Below, piece after piece: positions 9,958 to 18,523 of a stretch of DNA of 48,277 bases (position 1 is its first letter; every line of letters starts with the position of its first letter). The notes beneath the pieces were generated by a model, which saw only the letters and a list, made by a program, of their open reading frames with translations, did no database searches and was not told the origin of the DNA. This DNA is from Rhodococcoides fascians A44A (lineage in GTDB: Bacteria; Actinomycetota; Actinomycetes; Mycobacteriales; Mycobacteriaceae), in contig NZ_JMEX01000005.1 of assembly GCF_000760735.1 (NCBI RefSeq), forward strand, positions 744,707 through 792,983. Reading direction: 5' to 3'. Both the position numbers and the translations under genes were made by a program.

Positions 9958-11100
9958 ATGAAGTTGGTGCGAGCGTCGTCCCGAACCGCAACTACCGTCG
10001 CCGTCCTGACGATGACCGTGGCCCTGGCGGCCGGATGTGCTCGGTTCGACGATTCCACGGCCAGCCCGTTCACCCCCGAACCGTCGTTCGGCGCCGCCGA
10101 GATCGATCCCGCGGATCCGGACGCCCCACCCACCTCGACGACGCCGAGCGGTCCGCAACCGCAGCCGGGTCCCTGCATCGATCTGGACCCGAACGTCATC
10201 GCGACGTGCCTCGACCCGACGGGTGGGCTCGTGATGCTTCCCGGTGGCGCCTCCGCATTGGTCGCCGAACGCCTCACCGGACGGATCATGCAGGTCACCC
10301 AGGGCCAGTCCCCCGTCGAGATCGCGCGCCTCGACGTCGACGCCGGCAGCGACGGGGGCCTGCTCGATCTCGCATTGTCGCCGAGCTTCGCCGAGGACGG
10401 TCTGATGTACGCGTACATCACGACTGCATCGGACAACAGAGTCGTGCGCATCGCGGCAGGCGACACACCCAAGAACGTGTTGACCGGGATCCCCCGAGGT
10501 GCTCAGGGGAACCGCGGCGCGTTGGATTTCCTCAACCCAGGTCAGCTGTTGGTGCTGACCGGTGACGCCGGAAACCCAGCATCCGCCGCCGATCCGGCGT
10601 CGCTCGCAGGCAAGCTTCTGCGGGTCGACTCGCTGGTCCCCGGCCAGAGCGGTCCACCCCCGCAGGTCGCCCTCAGTGGCATCGGAACCGCGGGAGACGT
10701 GTGCATCGATCCGTCGGGCGGAATCTGGGTCACCGACCGGACAGCAGTGGAGGATCGGCTCCAGCGCATCGATCCTCTCGGCGCGGTCGTGTCGCCGGTG
10801 TGGACGTGGCCGGATCGACCGGGCGTCGCCGGCTGCGGCGCAGGAGACGGGGCGGTTGCCATCTCCCTGACCGGCGCCAAGGCCATGGCCGTCCTCGTCA
10901 CCGACCCCGACACGGGAGCAGTCACCGCGGCACCGTCGCTGCTCGTCCAGGACCGCTACGGCCGTCTCAACGGCGCTGCGATCGCACCCGACGGCCAGAT
11001 CTGGGCGGGCACCGTGAACAAGAACGGTGATGCACCGGGCCCCAACGACGACCGCGTCGTCAAGATTCCGGTCCCGGCGGGCGGCGGCGGATTCGACTAG
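9958..11100 (+). CDS. lppZ: LppZ-like lipoprotein, glucose/sorbosone dehydrogenase fold
   Basis: 380 residues with an N-terminal lipoprotein signal: basic n-region, hydrophobic core, lipobox LAAGC with Cys27. The rest resembles the six-bladed beta-propeller of PQQ-dependent glucose/sorbosone dehydrogenases: GLLDLALSPSFAEDGLMYAY, GNRGALDFLNPGQLLVLTGD and DGQIWAGTVN are typical blade motifs. It should sit on the outer face of the cytoplasmic membrane; substrate and cofactor use are unproven. A TAACGT -10 box seven bases before the ATG suggests a leaderless transcript. The gene matches Rv3006 (LppZ) by position and is divergent from the DoxX gene, as in mycobacteria. Confidence 0.88.
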   Translation: MKLVRASSRTATTVAVLTMTVALAAGCARFDDSTASPFTPEPSFGAAEIDPADPDAPPTSTTPSGPQPQPGPCIDLDPNVIATCLDPTGGLVMLPGGASALVAERLTGRIMQVTQGQSPVEIARLDVDAGSDGGLLDLALSPSFAEDGLMYAYITTASDNRVVRIAAGDTPKNVLTGIPRGAQGNRGALDFLNPGQLLVLTGDAGNPASAADPASLAGKLLRVDSLVPGQSGPPPQVALSGIGTAGDVCIDPSGGIWVTDRTAVEDRLQRIDPLGAVVSPVWTWPDRPGVAGCGAGDGAVAISLTGAKAMAVLVTDPDTGAVTAAPSLLVQDRYGRLNGAAIAPDGQIWAGTVNKNGDAPGPNDDRVVKIPVPAGGGGFD

Positions 11101-11103
11101 AGC

Positions 11104-11146
11104 CGAACGGCCCCGGCGGTGAGTACCGTACCGCGGGGGCCGTTCG
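11104..11146. terminator. Hairpin between convergent lppZ and gatB
   Basis: Exact 11-bp arms CGAACGGCCCC (11104-11114) and GGGGCCGTTCG (11136-11146) in the 60-bp convergent gap, probably serving both genes. No T-run. Confidence 0.65.
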
Positions 11147-11160
11147 ATCACGTCCTTGAA

Positions 11161-12666
11161 TCAGCTGCACGCAGCGAGGACCAGTTCCTTGACCCTGGCC
11201 GCGTCGGCCTGACCGCGAGTGGCCTTCATGACGGCGCCGACGATCGCGCCCGCGGCTTGAACTTTGCCGGCGCGAATCTTGTCGGCCACACCGGGATTGG
11301 CAGCGAGCGCCTCGTCGACTGCAGCCTGCAACTTGGTGTCGTCCTTCTCGACGACGAGCCCGCGTGCCGCCATGACCGCAGCAGGCTCACCTTCACCGGC
11401 GAGGACGCCGTCGACGATCTGACGCGCGCCGTTGTTGTTGACCTTGCCGTCGGCGACGAGGCCGGCCACCTCGGCCACCTGTGCAGGCGTGATCGCCAGA
11501 GCGTCCAGTTCGACGCCCGCGACGTTTGCCTTCTGAGCCAGGTAGGAGACCCACCACGAGCGCGCAGCCTGCGGCGTCGCACCGGCGTCGACCGTCGACG
11601 CGACCAGATCCAGCGCGCCGGAGTTCACGAGGTCGCGCATCTCCTCGTCGGAGACACCCCAGTCCGCTTGGATGCGCGCCCGGCGCAGCCACGGGAGCTC
11701 GGGGAGCGTCGCGCGGAGTTCCTCGATCCAGGCCGCGTCGGGAGCGACGGGCGCGAGGTCGGGCTCCGGGAAGTACCGGTAATCCTCGGCAGTTTCCTTC
11801 TTCCGGCCCTTCGACGTGGTGCCGTCGGACTCCTGGAAGTGCCGTGTCTCCTGCACCACCTCGCCGCCGGACTGCAGAACGGCCGCCTGCCTGCGCATCT
11901 CGTAACGCACGGCGACCTCGACGCTCTTGAGCGAGTTGACGTTCTTCGTCTCGGTGCGGGTACCGAACTCCGACGCCGACTTCTCCATCAGCGACACGTT
12001 CGCGTCGCAGCGCAACGAACCCTGGTCCATGCGAACGTCGGACACGTCGAGCGCTTTCAGCAGATCCCGCAACGCCGTCACGTAGGCGCGGGCGACCTCA
12101 GGGGCGCGTGCACCGGTGCCGGTGATGGGCTTGGTCACGATCTCCACCAGCGGAACACCGGCACGGTTGTAGTCGAGCAGCGAGTGGCTCGCGCCCTCGA
12201 TCCGTCCGGTCGCGCCGCCGACGTGCGTCGACTTACCCGTGTCCTCCTCCATGTGCGCCCGTTCGATCTCGACGCGGAACGTACTTCCGTCGTCGAGCAG
12301 TACGTCGAGGTATCCCTCGGTGGCGATCGGTTCGTCGTATTGCGAGATCTGGTAGTTCTTCGGCTGGTCCGGGTAGAAGTAGTTCTTCCGCGCGAACCGG
12401 CCCCACGGGGTGATCGAGCAGTTCAGTGCGAGACCGATGCGGATGGCGGACTCGACGGCCGCGGAGTTCACCACCGGCAATGCACCGGGAAGGGACAGGC
12501 AGACCGGGCACACCTGCGTGTTCGGCTCGGCCCCGAACGCCGTCGGGCAGCCGCAGAACATCTTGGTGGCTGTGCCCAGCTCGACGTGGACCTCCATGCC
12601 CAGAACTGGGTCGAAACGGGCAAGCACGTCGTCGTAATCGATCAGATCGACCAAGGCAGCAGTCAT
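11161..12666 (-). CDS. gatB: Asp-tRNA(Asn)/Glu-tRNA(Gln) amidotransferase subunit B
   Basis: GatB activates the misacylated Glu- or Asp-tRNA by ATP-dependent phosphorylation in the GatCAB transamidosome. 501 residues from the ATG at 12666 ([20 protein letters not shown]). The cradle domain has GMEVHVEL, the zinc-binding Cys set CGCP...CPVCLSLPG, and the [18 protein letters not shown] signature. The C-terminal helical/YqeY-like domain ends in [23 protein letters not shown] -10 box seven bases before the ATG indicates a leaderless mRNA and favours this start over one eight codons upstream. It is unlinked to gatCA (19.6-21.4 kb), with pfkA and the accessory block between, as in related actinobacteria. 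Confidence 0.96.
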   Translation of the reverse strand: MTAALVDLIDYDDVLARFDPVLGMEVHVELGTATKMFCGCPTAFGAEPNTQVCPVCLSLPGALPVVNSAAVESAIRIGLALNCSITPWGRFARKNYFYPDQPKNYQISQYDEPIATEGYLDVLLDDGSTFRVEIERAHMEEDTGKSTHVGGATGRIEGASHSLLDYNRAGVPLVEIVTKPITGTGARAPEVARAYVTALRDLLKALDVSDVRMDQGSLRCDANVSLMEKSASEFGTRTETKNVNSLKSVEVAVRYEMRRQAAVLQSGGEVVQETRHFQESDGTTSKGRKKETAEDYRYFPEPDLAPVAPDAAWIEELRATLPELPWLRRARIQADWGVSDEEMRDLVNSGALDLVASTVDAGATPQAARSWWVSYLAQKANVAGVELDALAITPAQVAEVAGLVADGKVNNNGARQIVDGVLAGEGEPAAVMAARGLVVEKDDTKLQAAVDEALAANPGVADKIRAGKVQAAGAIVGAVMKATRGQADAARVKELVLAACS

Positions 12667-12730
12667 GCACACGAGTTTATGCGCTGGCAAGAACGCGCGA
12701 GTAACCAGTGGTGCTCGCTACGGTTGGCCG

Positions 12731-13225
12731 GTGACGGACACCTCGAAGCAGACGCTGTACATGACCGTGCTGATGACACCCGACATGGCGAACTTCTCCG
12801 GCAACGTTCACGGCGGGACGATTCTGAAATTCCTGGACCAGGTGGCGTACGCCTGCGCGAGTCGGTACGCGCAGGCGTACGTCGTCACCCTGTCGGTGGA
12901 CCGCGTGGTGTTCCGCGAACCGATCCATGTCGGCGAACTCGTGACCTTCTCCGCGTCGGTCAACTACACCGGACGTACATCGATGGAAGTCGGCATTCGC
13001 GTCGAGACCGAGAACATCCAGCGCGGCGAAACCCGTCACACGAACAGCTGCTACTTCACCATGGTCGCCGTCGACGACACGGGCACACCGCTCGAGCTTC
13101 CGCCGCTCGAACCGTCGACCGCTCTCGGACGGCAGCGCTTCGAGGCGGGCCGACGCCGCCGCGATCTTCGTCGCGACAACGAGCACCGCGAGTCGCAGAT
13201 CCGACAGGAAGCCGGCCGCCTCTGA
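12731..13225 (+). CDS. Hotdog-fold acyl-CoA thioesterase
   Basis: 164 residues from GTG 12731, with a TACGGT -10 box six bases upstream (probably leaderless) and divergent from gatB. The YciA/BFIT-type hotdog motif is clear: MTVLMTPDMANFSGNVHGGT then LKFLDQVAYACASRYA, with the Asn and HGG of the active-site loop and the Asp of the catalytic helix. It should hydrolyse acyl-CoA to free acid and CoA in the cytosol; chain length cannot be read from sequence. The last ~35 residues are very basic and Arg-rich (RRRRDLRRDNEHRE), an extension beyond the ~120-residue fold that may bind nucleic acid or acidic lipid (inference). It ends three bases before the pfkA stop. Confidence 0.85.
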   Translation: MTDTSKQTLYMTVLMTPDMANFSGNVHGGTILKFLDQVAYACASRYAQAYVVTLSVDRVVFREPIHVGELVTFSASVNYTGRTSMEVGIRVETENIQRGETRHTNSCYFTMVAVDDTGTPLELPPLEPSTALGRQRFEAGRRRRDLRRDNEHRESQIRQEAGRL

Positions 13226-13228
13226 AGA

Positions 13229-14260
13229 TCAGCCGAAGAACGCCGCCGCGTCGACGTAGCGGCTCTCCGGTACGCGCTTGAGTTGCTTGACCGCCTCGGC
13301 GAGCGACACCAAACCGATCTCGGCGCCGCGCAGGGACACCATCTGACCGAAGTCACCTGCATGCGCTGCGTCGGCTGCATTGACCCCGAATCGGGTGGCC
13401 AGCACCCGGTCGTACGGAGTCGGGGTTCCGCCGCGCTGAACATGCCCCAGCACCGTGGTTCGTACTTCCTTGTTGATGCGACGCTCGATCTCCTGGCCGA
13501 GCTGATGCGCCACCCCGGTGAACTTCACGTGACCGAACTCGTCGATGCCGCCGTCGCGCAACGCCATCGACCCTTCCCGCGGCTTCGCACCCTCGGCGAC
13601 GACGCAGATGAAATGCGAGTCACCGCGCTGGAAGCGCTTGCGCACCAGATCGCAGACTTCCTCGACGTCGAACGGATGCTCGGGAATCAAGGTCATGTGC
13701 GAACCCGACGCCAGACCGGCATGCAACGCAATCCATCCCGCGTGCCTGCCCATCACTTCCACCAACATCACACGCTGATGTGACTCGGCGGTGCTGTGCA
13801 GCCGGTCGATCGCGTCGGTCGCGATGGTGAGTGCGGTGTCGAATCCGAACGTCACGTCCGTGCAGTCGATGTCGTTGTCGATCGTCTTCGGTACCCCGAC
13901 GACGGGCACACCTTCCTCGGACAGCCAGTTGGCCGCCGTCAACGTTCCCTCGCCGCCGATGGGGATGAGGACGTCGATCCCGTTGTCCTCCAGCGTTTCC
14001 TTGATCCTGTCGAGACCGGCCCGGAGCACCTCCGGATTGGTGCGTGCCGTACCGAGGATCGTCCCGCCCTTGGTCAGCAGTCGATCGTTGCGATCGTCGT
14101 TGCGCAACTGAATCCGGCGGTTCTCCAGCAGACCACGCCACCCGTCCTGGAATCCGACGACGGTGGAGCCGTACCGCGCATCCGCCGTCCGAACCACCGC
14201 ACGGATCACCGCATTGAGCCCGGGGCAATCACCGCCGCCCGTGAGAACTCCGATGCGCAA
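13229..14260 (-). CDS. pfkA: ATP-dependent 6-phosphofructokinase
   Basis: Phosphorylates fructose 6-phosphate in glycolysis. With the TTG start at 14260 (GAGAGG seven bases upstream) the protein begins [18 protein letters not shown] and is 343 residues, the length I recall for mycobacterial PfkA. ATG 14284 and GTG 14290 are in-frame alternatives, and a TACGGT box sits six bases before ATG 14284, so a 10-residue-longer leaderless product is possible. Motifs: [20 protein letters not shown] (catalytic Asp loop), [15 protein letters not shown] and [16 protein letters not shown]. It lies downstream of the two-component genes on the same strand (75-nt gap) and might be read through from them. Confidence 0.95.
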   Translation of the reverse strand: MRIGVLTGGGDCPGLNAVIRAVVRTADARYGSTVVGFQDGWRGLLENRRIQLRNDDRNDRLLTKGGTILGTARTNPEVLRAGLDRIKETLEDNGIDVLIPIGGEGTLTAANWLSEEGVPVVGVPKTIDNDIDCTDVTFGFDTALTIATDAIDRLHSTAESHQRVMLVEVMGRHAGWIALHAGLASGSHMTLIPEHPFDVEEVCDLVRKRFQRGDSHFICVVAEGAKPREGSMALRDGGIDEFGHVKFTGVAHQLGQEIERRINKEVRTTVLGHVQRGGTPTPYDRVLATRFGVNAADAAHAGDFGQMVSLRGAEIGLVSLAEAVKQLKRVPESRYVDAAAFFG

Positions 14261-14335
14261 TTTTTCGCCTCTCGTCGGTTCCATACTCACACCGTAATCC
14301 GGCTGGGCTATCTGGTCATTTCGCAGCGCCGCCGC

Positions 14336-14998
14336 TCACCCGGGTGTGACGACTCCGCTCTCGTACGCCAGCACCACTGCCTGGGCGCGGTCTCGGAGGT
14401 CGAGTTTGCCGAGCACTTTGCCCACATGGGTCTTGACGGTCTGCTCGGCGACGAACAGAGTTGCGGCGATCTCGGTGTTCGACAGGCCCTTGGCGATCAG
14501 CTCGAGCACTTCGCGTTCGCGCGGCGTGAGTACCGACAGCTGTGCCGGCGGCTGCTTGGCCGTGCCGCGACGTGTGGTGACGTCGGCGATCAACCGGCGT
14601 GTCACCGACGGCGCCAGCAACGCCTCACCCGAGGCGACGACGCGCACTCCCCGAATCAGTTCGTCGGCGGGTGCGTCCTTGAGCATGAACCCACTGGCTC
14701 CGATGGCCAGCGCCTCGTAGACGTAGTCGTCGATGTCGAACGTGGTGAGCATCAGGATGCGGACGGGAGGATCGAGCGACGCGCGGAGTATCGCGCGTGC
14801 GGCGTCGAGTCCGTTCATCTGCGGCATACGGACGTCCATGAGAACGACGTCGGGGCGTAGTCGCTTCACCTCGGTGACTGCGGTGGCTCCGTTGTCCGCG
14901 TCTCCCACGACGCTGATGTCCGGTTGAGCGGCGAGCAAGGCACCGAAACCCTGCCGCACCATTGCCTGATCGTCTGCGATGAACACGGTGATGGCCAC
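14336..14998 (-). CDS. NarL/FixJ-family response regulator
   Basis: 220 residues: a receiver domain starting ITVFIADDQAMVRQGFGALL, with the phospho-acceptor Asp in DVVLMDVRMPQMNGLDA and the Lys in GFMLKDAPADE, then a LuxR-type helix-turn-helix with LTPREREVLELIAKGLSNTE and TVKTHVGKVLGKLDLRDRAQ. It should be phosphorylated by the adjacent kinase and bind DNA as a dimer. GTG 14998 is preferred (AGGG eight bases upstream, normal family N-terminus); GTG 15007 is three codons longer. The 114-nt gap to the kinase stop holds a 15-bp tandem repeat. Targets are unknown; pfkA lies immediately downstream. Confidence 0.93.
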   Translation of the reverse strand: MAITVFIADDQAMVRQGFGALLAAQPDISVVGDADNGATAVTEVKRLRPDVVLMDVRMPQMNGLDAARAILRASLDPPVRILMLTTFDIDDYVYEALAIGASGFMLKDAPADELIRGVRVVASGEALLAPSVTRRLIADVTTRRGTAKQPPAQLSVLTPREREVLELIAKGLSNTEIAATLFVAEQTVKTHVGKVLGKLDLRDRAQAVVLAYESGVVTPG

Positions 14999-15030
14999 GG
15001 ATGACACCCTATGTCCTGACGTAGTCGGTG

Positions 15031-15115
15031 GGCCGGATCAGAATGGGGCCCGATCAGACTGGGGCCGATCAGACTGGGGCCGATCAGACTGGGGCCGATC
15101 AGACTGGGCCGATCA
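15031..15115. repeat. 15-bp tandem repeat between kinase and regulator genes
   Basis: About five to six consecutive copies of a unit close to GATCAGACTGGGGCC: three identical copies in the middle, slightly diverged at both ends, with one unit a base shorter. The last copy contains the kinase stop codon (TCA at 15113-15115), so the array starts inside the gene end and fills most of the gap before the regulator. Every unit carries TGA in the kinase frame orientation, which keeps the gene closed whatever the copy number. Confidence 0.9.
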
Positions 15116-16354
15116 GGCGGCGGGCCCGGTGACGGGAAGCGCGGACGCCCCGGGAGGAACCGTCTCCGCTTTTCCCGGAAGCCGAGCGATGACCTCGAAT
15201 CCGCCGTCGGATCGTGGGCGGGCGTCGAGCCAACCGGACACTCCGACCGCGCGATCGCGCATCCCGGTGATGCCATGACCTCCCGTGCCGCTGCTTCCGT
15301 CGCTCGCGCCGGCGCCGTTCGAGTCGACGGCCCGATCGTTGATCACTTCGAGGTAGGTGACGTCCGGTGCGTAGTGGAGTCGTACTCGAACCTCGCTACC
15401 GGGAGCGTGCCGAGAGGCATTGGACAACGATTCCTGCACGATCCGATACAGAGCGAGCCCTGTGGTCGCCGACACCGCGTCGGCACCGCCGAGGATCTGC
15501 CAGCTGAGCCGAACCCCTGCGCGCTGGGTGTTCTCGAGCAGCGTCGTGATGTCTCCTGCCCCGGGCGCAGGCGCGTCGTCGGCCACCACTCCGTCACTGC
15601 GCAGAACCCCGAGCATTCCGCGGATCTCGTTCAGCGCCTCCCGTGCAGTTGCCCCGATCGATTCGAATTCCGCAGCCGCCGAGGGCGATACGTCGTCGAC
15701 TCGGTACGGAGCGCTCTGCGCCTGCACCACCACCAACGACATATGGTGGGCAACCACGTCGTGAAGATCGCGTGCGATCTTGGCCTTCTCCTCGAGAATC
15801 GTTCTGCGCGCACGTTCGAGCTCGCTGACCTCCTCCTGCTTGGCCAGTTGCCGCCGCGACAGGACCAGCCAGCGAATCAGCAGGCCGAACACCACGATCG
15901 CGGTCAGTCCGACACCCCACCCTATTCCGTCGTTGCCCGGTGCATATCCGAGAAACAGCAGGACGGTCGCAACCCAGGTGACCGCCACGACCGGTAGTGC
16001 GCACCGAAGACTGACGGAAAGTACGAGCGCGAGAAGCACGAGGAGGTGTGTCACCTGCCACGGAAAGTCGTACCCCGGCAAGCGATCGAACGCAACCGGG
16101 ATCACTACGGCCGAGCCGGCCGAGACAGCCCATCCGAGAGCGGGATTCGCACGGACGAGCACGAAGGGAAACACGGCGAGAGCAGACACGATCGGCATGA
16201 TCGGAACCGGCACGTCGTGGGTGACGTGCAACGTCGGCCACGCGATGGAGTACAGAATCGCGGTCACCGCGAGGATGGTGACGTCGACGCCGCGTCCTGG
16301 CGGAACCAGCCGTCGAAATCGTGTCGCCTTCTCGGTCCTACTGAATATGCCCAC
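15113..16354 (-). CDS. Membrane sensor histidine kinase (HisKA_3 type)
   Basis: 413 residues from GTG 16354, chosen because a TACTGT -10 box lies seven bases upstream (leaderless); ATG 16390 would add 12 residues. The first ~170 residues hold about five to six hydrophobic helices (VDVTILAVTAILYSIAW, LLVLLALVLSVSL, VVAVTWVATVLLFLGYA, LTAIVVFGLLIRWLVL) with no large extracellular loop, so the signal may be sensed in the membrane. Then come the dimerisation/phospho-acceptor box KIARDLHDVVAHHMSLVVV and an HATPase domain with N-box LYRIVQESLSNASRHAPGS and G-box GGHGITGMRDRA. It resembles the DesK/LiaS-like class paired with NarL-type regulators, found just downstream. Ligand unknown. Confidence 0.9.
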   Translation of the reverse strand: MGIFSRTEKATRFRRLVPPGRGVDVTILAVTAILYSIAWPTLHVTHDVPVPIMPIVSALAVFPFVLVRANPALGWAVSAGSAVVIPVAFDRLPGYDFPWQVTHLLVLLALVLSVSLRCALPVVAVTWVATVLLFLGYAPGNDGIGWGVGLTAIVVFGLLIRWLVLSRRQLAKQEEVSELERARRTILEEKAKIARDLHDVVAHHMSLVVVQAQSAPYRVDDVSPSAAAEFESIGATAREALNEIRGMLGVLRSDGVVADDAPAPGAGDITTLLENTQRAGVRLSWQILGGADAVSATTGLALYRIVQESLSNASRHAPGSEVRVRLHYAPDVTYLEVINDRAVDSNGAGASDGSSGTGGHGITGMRDRAVGVSGWLDARPRSDGGFEVIARLPGKAETVPPGASALPVTGPAA

Positions 16355-16412
16355 GAGAAGAACAGTAGGAACTCGCGAGCGAAAAGTCATCGTACCGAGG
16401 GGTGAGATCGAC

Positions 16413-16427
16413 CTACCCCCGCGGTAG
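16413..16427. promoter_or_regulatory. Small inverted repeat in the kinase/phospholipase divergent region
   Basis: CTACC-CCCGC-GGTAG, a 5-bp inverted repeat in the divergent gap (16355-16521). It could be an operator, for example for the adjacent response regulator, but such short repeats arise easily by chance. The plus-strand gene has its own leaderless-type box TAGCGT eight bases before ATG 16522. Confidence 0.2.
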
Positions 16428-16521
16428 CACTTCGCGCAGCCGTCACGCACCACGACGGCACGTCGAAACGGCACTTCGGGACGATTACCGATTCGGTGTT
16501 CGATTCCTAGCGTTCGTAGCC

Positions 16522-17163
16522 ATGACAGCGAGAGCGAAGTACGTCGTCGGCACCGTGGTGGTCGGAACCATGCTGGGCATCGGAGTCGGCACGGCGATGC
16601 CGGTCGCCGACGCAGACATCTCGGCACCTCGCCGGACCGCGGCGACCGTCGCCATCGAGGCCCTGGTCGACGACGACGCAACGGCCGCCATCGGTGCGAT
16701 ACCGATCGGCTTCGAGAACGAGTACTACCGCCCCACGCTCGAGGACGGGAGGGCAGTGGCACCGGACGGGGACTGCTCGTCGCCCGTCCCACTACCCACA
16801 GACTTCGAATCCGCCTGCAAAGCACACGATCTGGGGTACGACCTGCTGCGGTTCGGCGCGGCGCACGGCGCGCCTGCATCCCCCGACGCCCGTACACGCC
16901 TCGACGCCGCGTTGAGCACGTCGATGGACGACGCCTGCGACGGCAGACTCGGAACCTGGTCCCGCGCGAGCTGTTTCGTGATGAGCGATATCGCAAGCAC
17001 TGCAGTCGACTTCAACTCCTGGCGCCAGAACTACCGATCGCCGGCGCCGGAGCCCGCCCTGCCTTTCCTGATCACCGGTGGCGTCCTGACGACGGCCGCC
17101 GCCGCCGCGACGACCGTCGCCGGTGCCGTTCTGCGCCGTCGTAGCCCGGAGGTACTCGCATGA
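16522..17163 (+). CDS. Membrane-anchored prokaryotic phospholipase A2-like protein
   Basis: 213 residues. An N-terminal signal peptide (hydrophobic core VVGTVVVGTMLGIGVGTA, likely cleavage after ADA near residue 32) and a C-terminal transmembrane helix (about 180-204) followed by RRR imply an extracytoplasmic domain tethered to the membrane. The domain carries the bacterial PLA2 signature ACKAHDLGYD, with the His102-Asp103 catalytic/calcium dyad, a second Asp at 128 in ARTRLDAAL placed like the family's catalytic Asp, and four Cys (85, 99, 139, 151) matching two disulfides. It should hydrolyse the sn-2 ester of phospholipids; this is unproven. The stop overlaps the next gene's ATG (ATGA), so the two products are probably made together. 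No equivalent is expected in the mycobacterial locus. Confidence 0.8.
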   Translation: MTARAKYVVGTVVVGTMLGIGVGTAMPVADADISAPRRTAATVAIEALVDDDATAAIGAIPIGFENEYYRPTLEDGRAVAPDGDCSSPVPLPTDFESACKAHDLGYDLLRFGAAHGAPASPDARTRLDAALSTSMDDACDGRLGTWSRASCFVMSDIASTAVDFNSWRQNYRSPAPEPALPFLITGGVLTTAAAAATTVAGAVLRRRSPEVLA

Positions 17164-18521
17164 CGTTCGTACTCACGCCCACGACAACGACCCCGCAGGC
17201 ACCGACGAACCTGCATGCTGTTCCCGCGGTTCCTCGGGTGAGCACGTCGCTGCTTCTTGCACTGTCCGTCGCGGCATCCCTGTCGCCGTCGTTGCTGCCC
17301 CGAGCGTCTCTGGTCCAGGCGGTGGTGACCGGCTTGTTCGCCGCGGCAGCATTGGTCGTCTCCGCGGTAGCGCACCGGATCACGTCCCGGGTGCACCGGA
17401 CCTGTCCGCGACCGCGAGCTCGCCGCGTAGCCCTCGGCCTGGCACTGCTCACCGTCGGTGCGGTCGGGATCGCCGACGCGCAGTGGCAGAACGGAGTGCG
17501 CGAGTCCTGGGGAGTCCCTCGTGTGGGTCCGATGTACTGGATCGAAGTCGTCTGCGGTTCGGTCTCGGTCTGTGCTCTTCTGGTCGTCATCGGAATCGGC
17601 TCGGCCCGCGGAGCGGGCAAACTCGGGGCGATGCGACTGCTGGCAACGACAGCCGTCGCGGCCGTTGCGGTATCGGTCTTCGGATTCGACTGGGCACGTG
17701 AGTCTTTCGCACAGCGGTATGCGCAGGCGGACCTCGTATCGAGCACAGTTCAGGAGCACGCGGTCGACCCCGTCGGTGGTGTCTCGGTCGGGGTGCAGGG
17801 TCAGCGGTTCCTCGCGGGAGGCGAGGGCAGCACGGCCGTGCGCACGTACGTCGGGCTGCGTGCCGCTCCGACGTACGGCGAACGCGCAGAATTGGCTGCG
17901 GACGAACTGGAGCGGTCCGGCGGTCTGGCCAAGGCGCACGTCGTGATCGCCGTGCCCACCGGATCGGGATGGGTCGACGAGAACGCGGTCCGGGGGTTCG
18001 ACGAACGATTCGGTGGTGACGTCGCGACAGTCGCTCTGCAGTACTCGGACCAACCGAGCTGGGCGACGTTCCTGTTCGCGGAGGACGCTGCGATCGAATC
18101 CACCCGAGCCCTGCGTGTGGCCGTGGAAGCGAAGCTGGCTGCGCTCGACGAGGACCGCAGACCGAAGCTGCACATCTACGGCCAGAGCCTCGGCTCGGTG
18201 GCAGGGAGCGCTGCGCTGCAGCCGGATTCGTCGGCGGTCTGCAGCACACTGTGGGCCGGTCCCCCGGCGAACAAGGTGGATACCGGACAAGGCGTCGTTC
18301 TGGCGAACACATCCGATCCGGTGGTGTGGTGGTCGAGCGAGCTGATCTTCTCACCACCGGATCTGACGAAGGCACGAGTCGACGCACCGGTGCCACAGTG
18401 GATTCCGTTGGTCTCCTTTGCACAGACGTCGGTGGATCTGCTCTTCGCGCTCGATGCGCCTGCGGGCCACGGCCATCGGTACGGGGAGGATCAGGGAACA
18501 GGCCTTCTCGATTGTGGGTAG
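17160..18521 (+). CDS. Integral membrane alpha/beta-hydrolase (PF10081-like)
   Basis: 453 residues, translationally coupled to the phospholipase-like gene by a 4-nt overlap. The N-terminal ~180 residues hold four hydrophobic segments (LLLALSVAASLSPSLLPRAS, VTGLFAAAALVVSAVAH, VALGLALLTVGAVGIAD, VVCGSVSVCALLVVIGIG). After these comes a soluble alpha/beta-hydrolase domain with the nucleophile elbow YGQSLGS (Ser343), the VHVAVPTGSGW-like segment VVIAVPTGSGWVDENAV, and DPVVWW near the end. This is the layout of the uncharacterised PF15420 + PF10081 family common in mycobacteria and rhodococci. Substrate unknown; a lipid or cell-wall ester is a reasonable guess given its partner. A convergent esterase gene begins 3 bp beyond its stop. 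Confidence 0.85.
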   Translation: MTFVLTPTTTTPQAPTNLHAVPAVPRVSTSLLLALSVAASLSPSLLPRASLVQAVVTGLFAAAALVVSAVAHRITSRVHRTCPRPRARRVALGLALLTVGAVGIADAQWQNGVRESWGVPRVGPMYWIEVVCGSVSVCALLVVIGIGSARGAGKLGAMRLLATTAVAAVAVSVFGFDWARESFAQRYAQADLVSSTVQEHAVDPVGGVSVGVQGQRFLAGGEGSTAVRTYVGLRAAPTYGERAELAADELERSGGLAKAHVVIAVPTGSGWVDENAVRGFDERFGGDVATVALQYSDQPSWATFLFAEDAAIESTRALRVAVEAKLAALDEDRRPKLHIYGQSLGSVAGSAALQPDSSAVCSTLWAGPPANKVDTGQGVVLANTSDPVVWWSSELIFSPPDLTKARVDAPVPQWIPLVSFAQTSVDLLFALDAPAGHGHRYGEDQGTGLLDCG

Positions 18522-18523
18522 AT

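Noticed and set aside
9007..11151. 714-residue minus-strand frame upstream of the DoxX domain
   Set aside because: The part above 9879 is antisense to lppZ, is Arg/His/Gly-rich without motifs, and a leaderless promoter lies at 9879.
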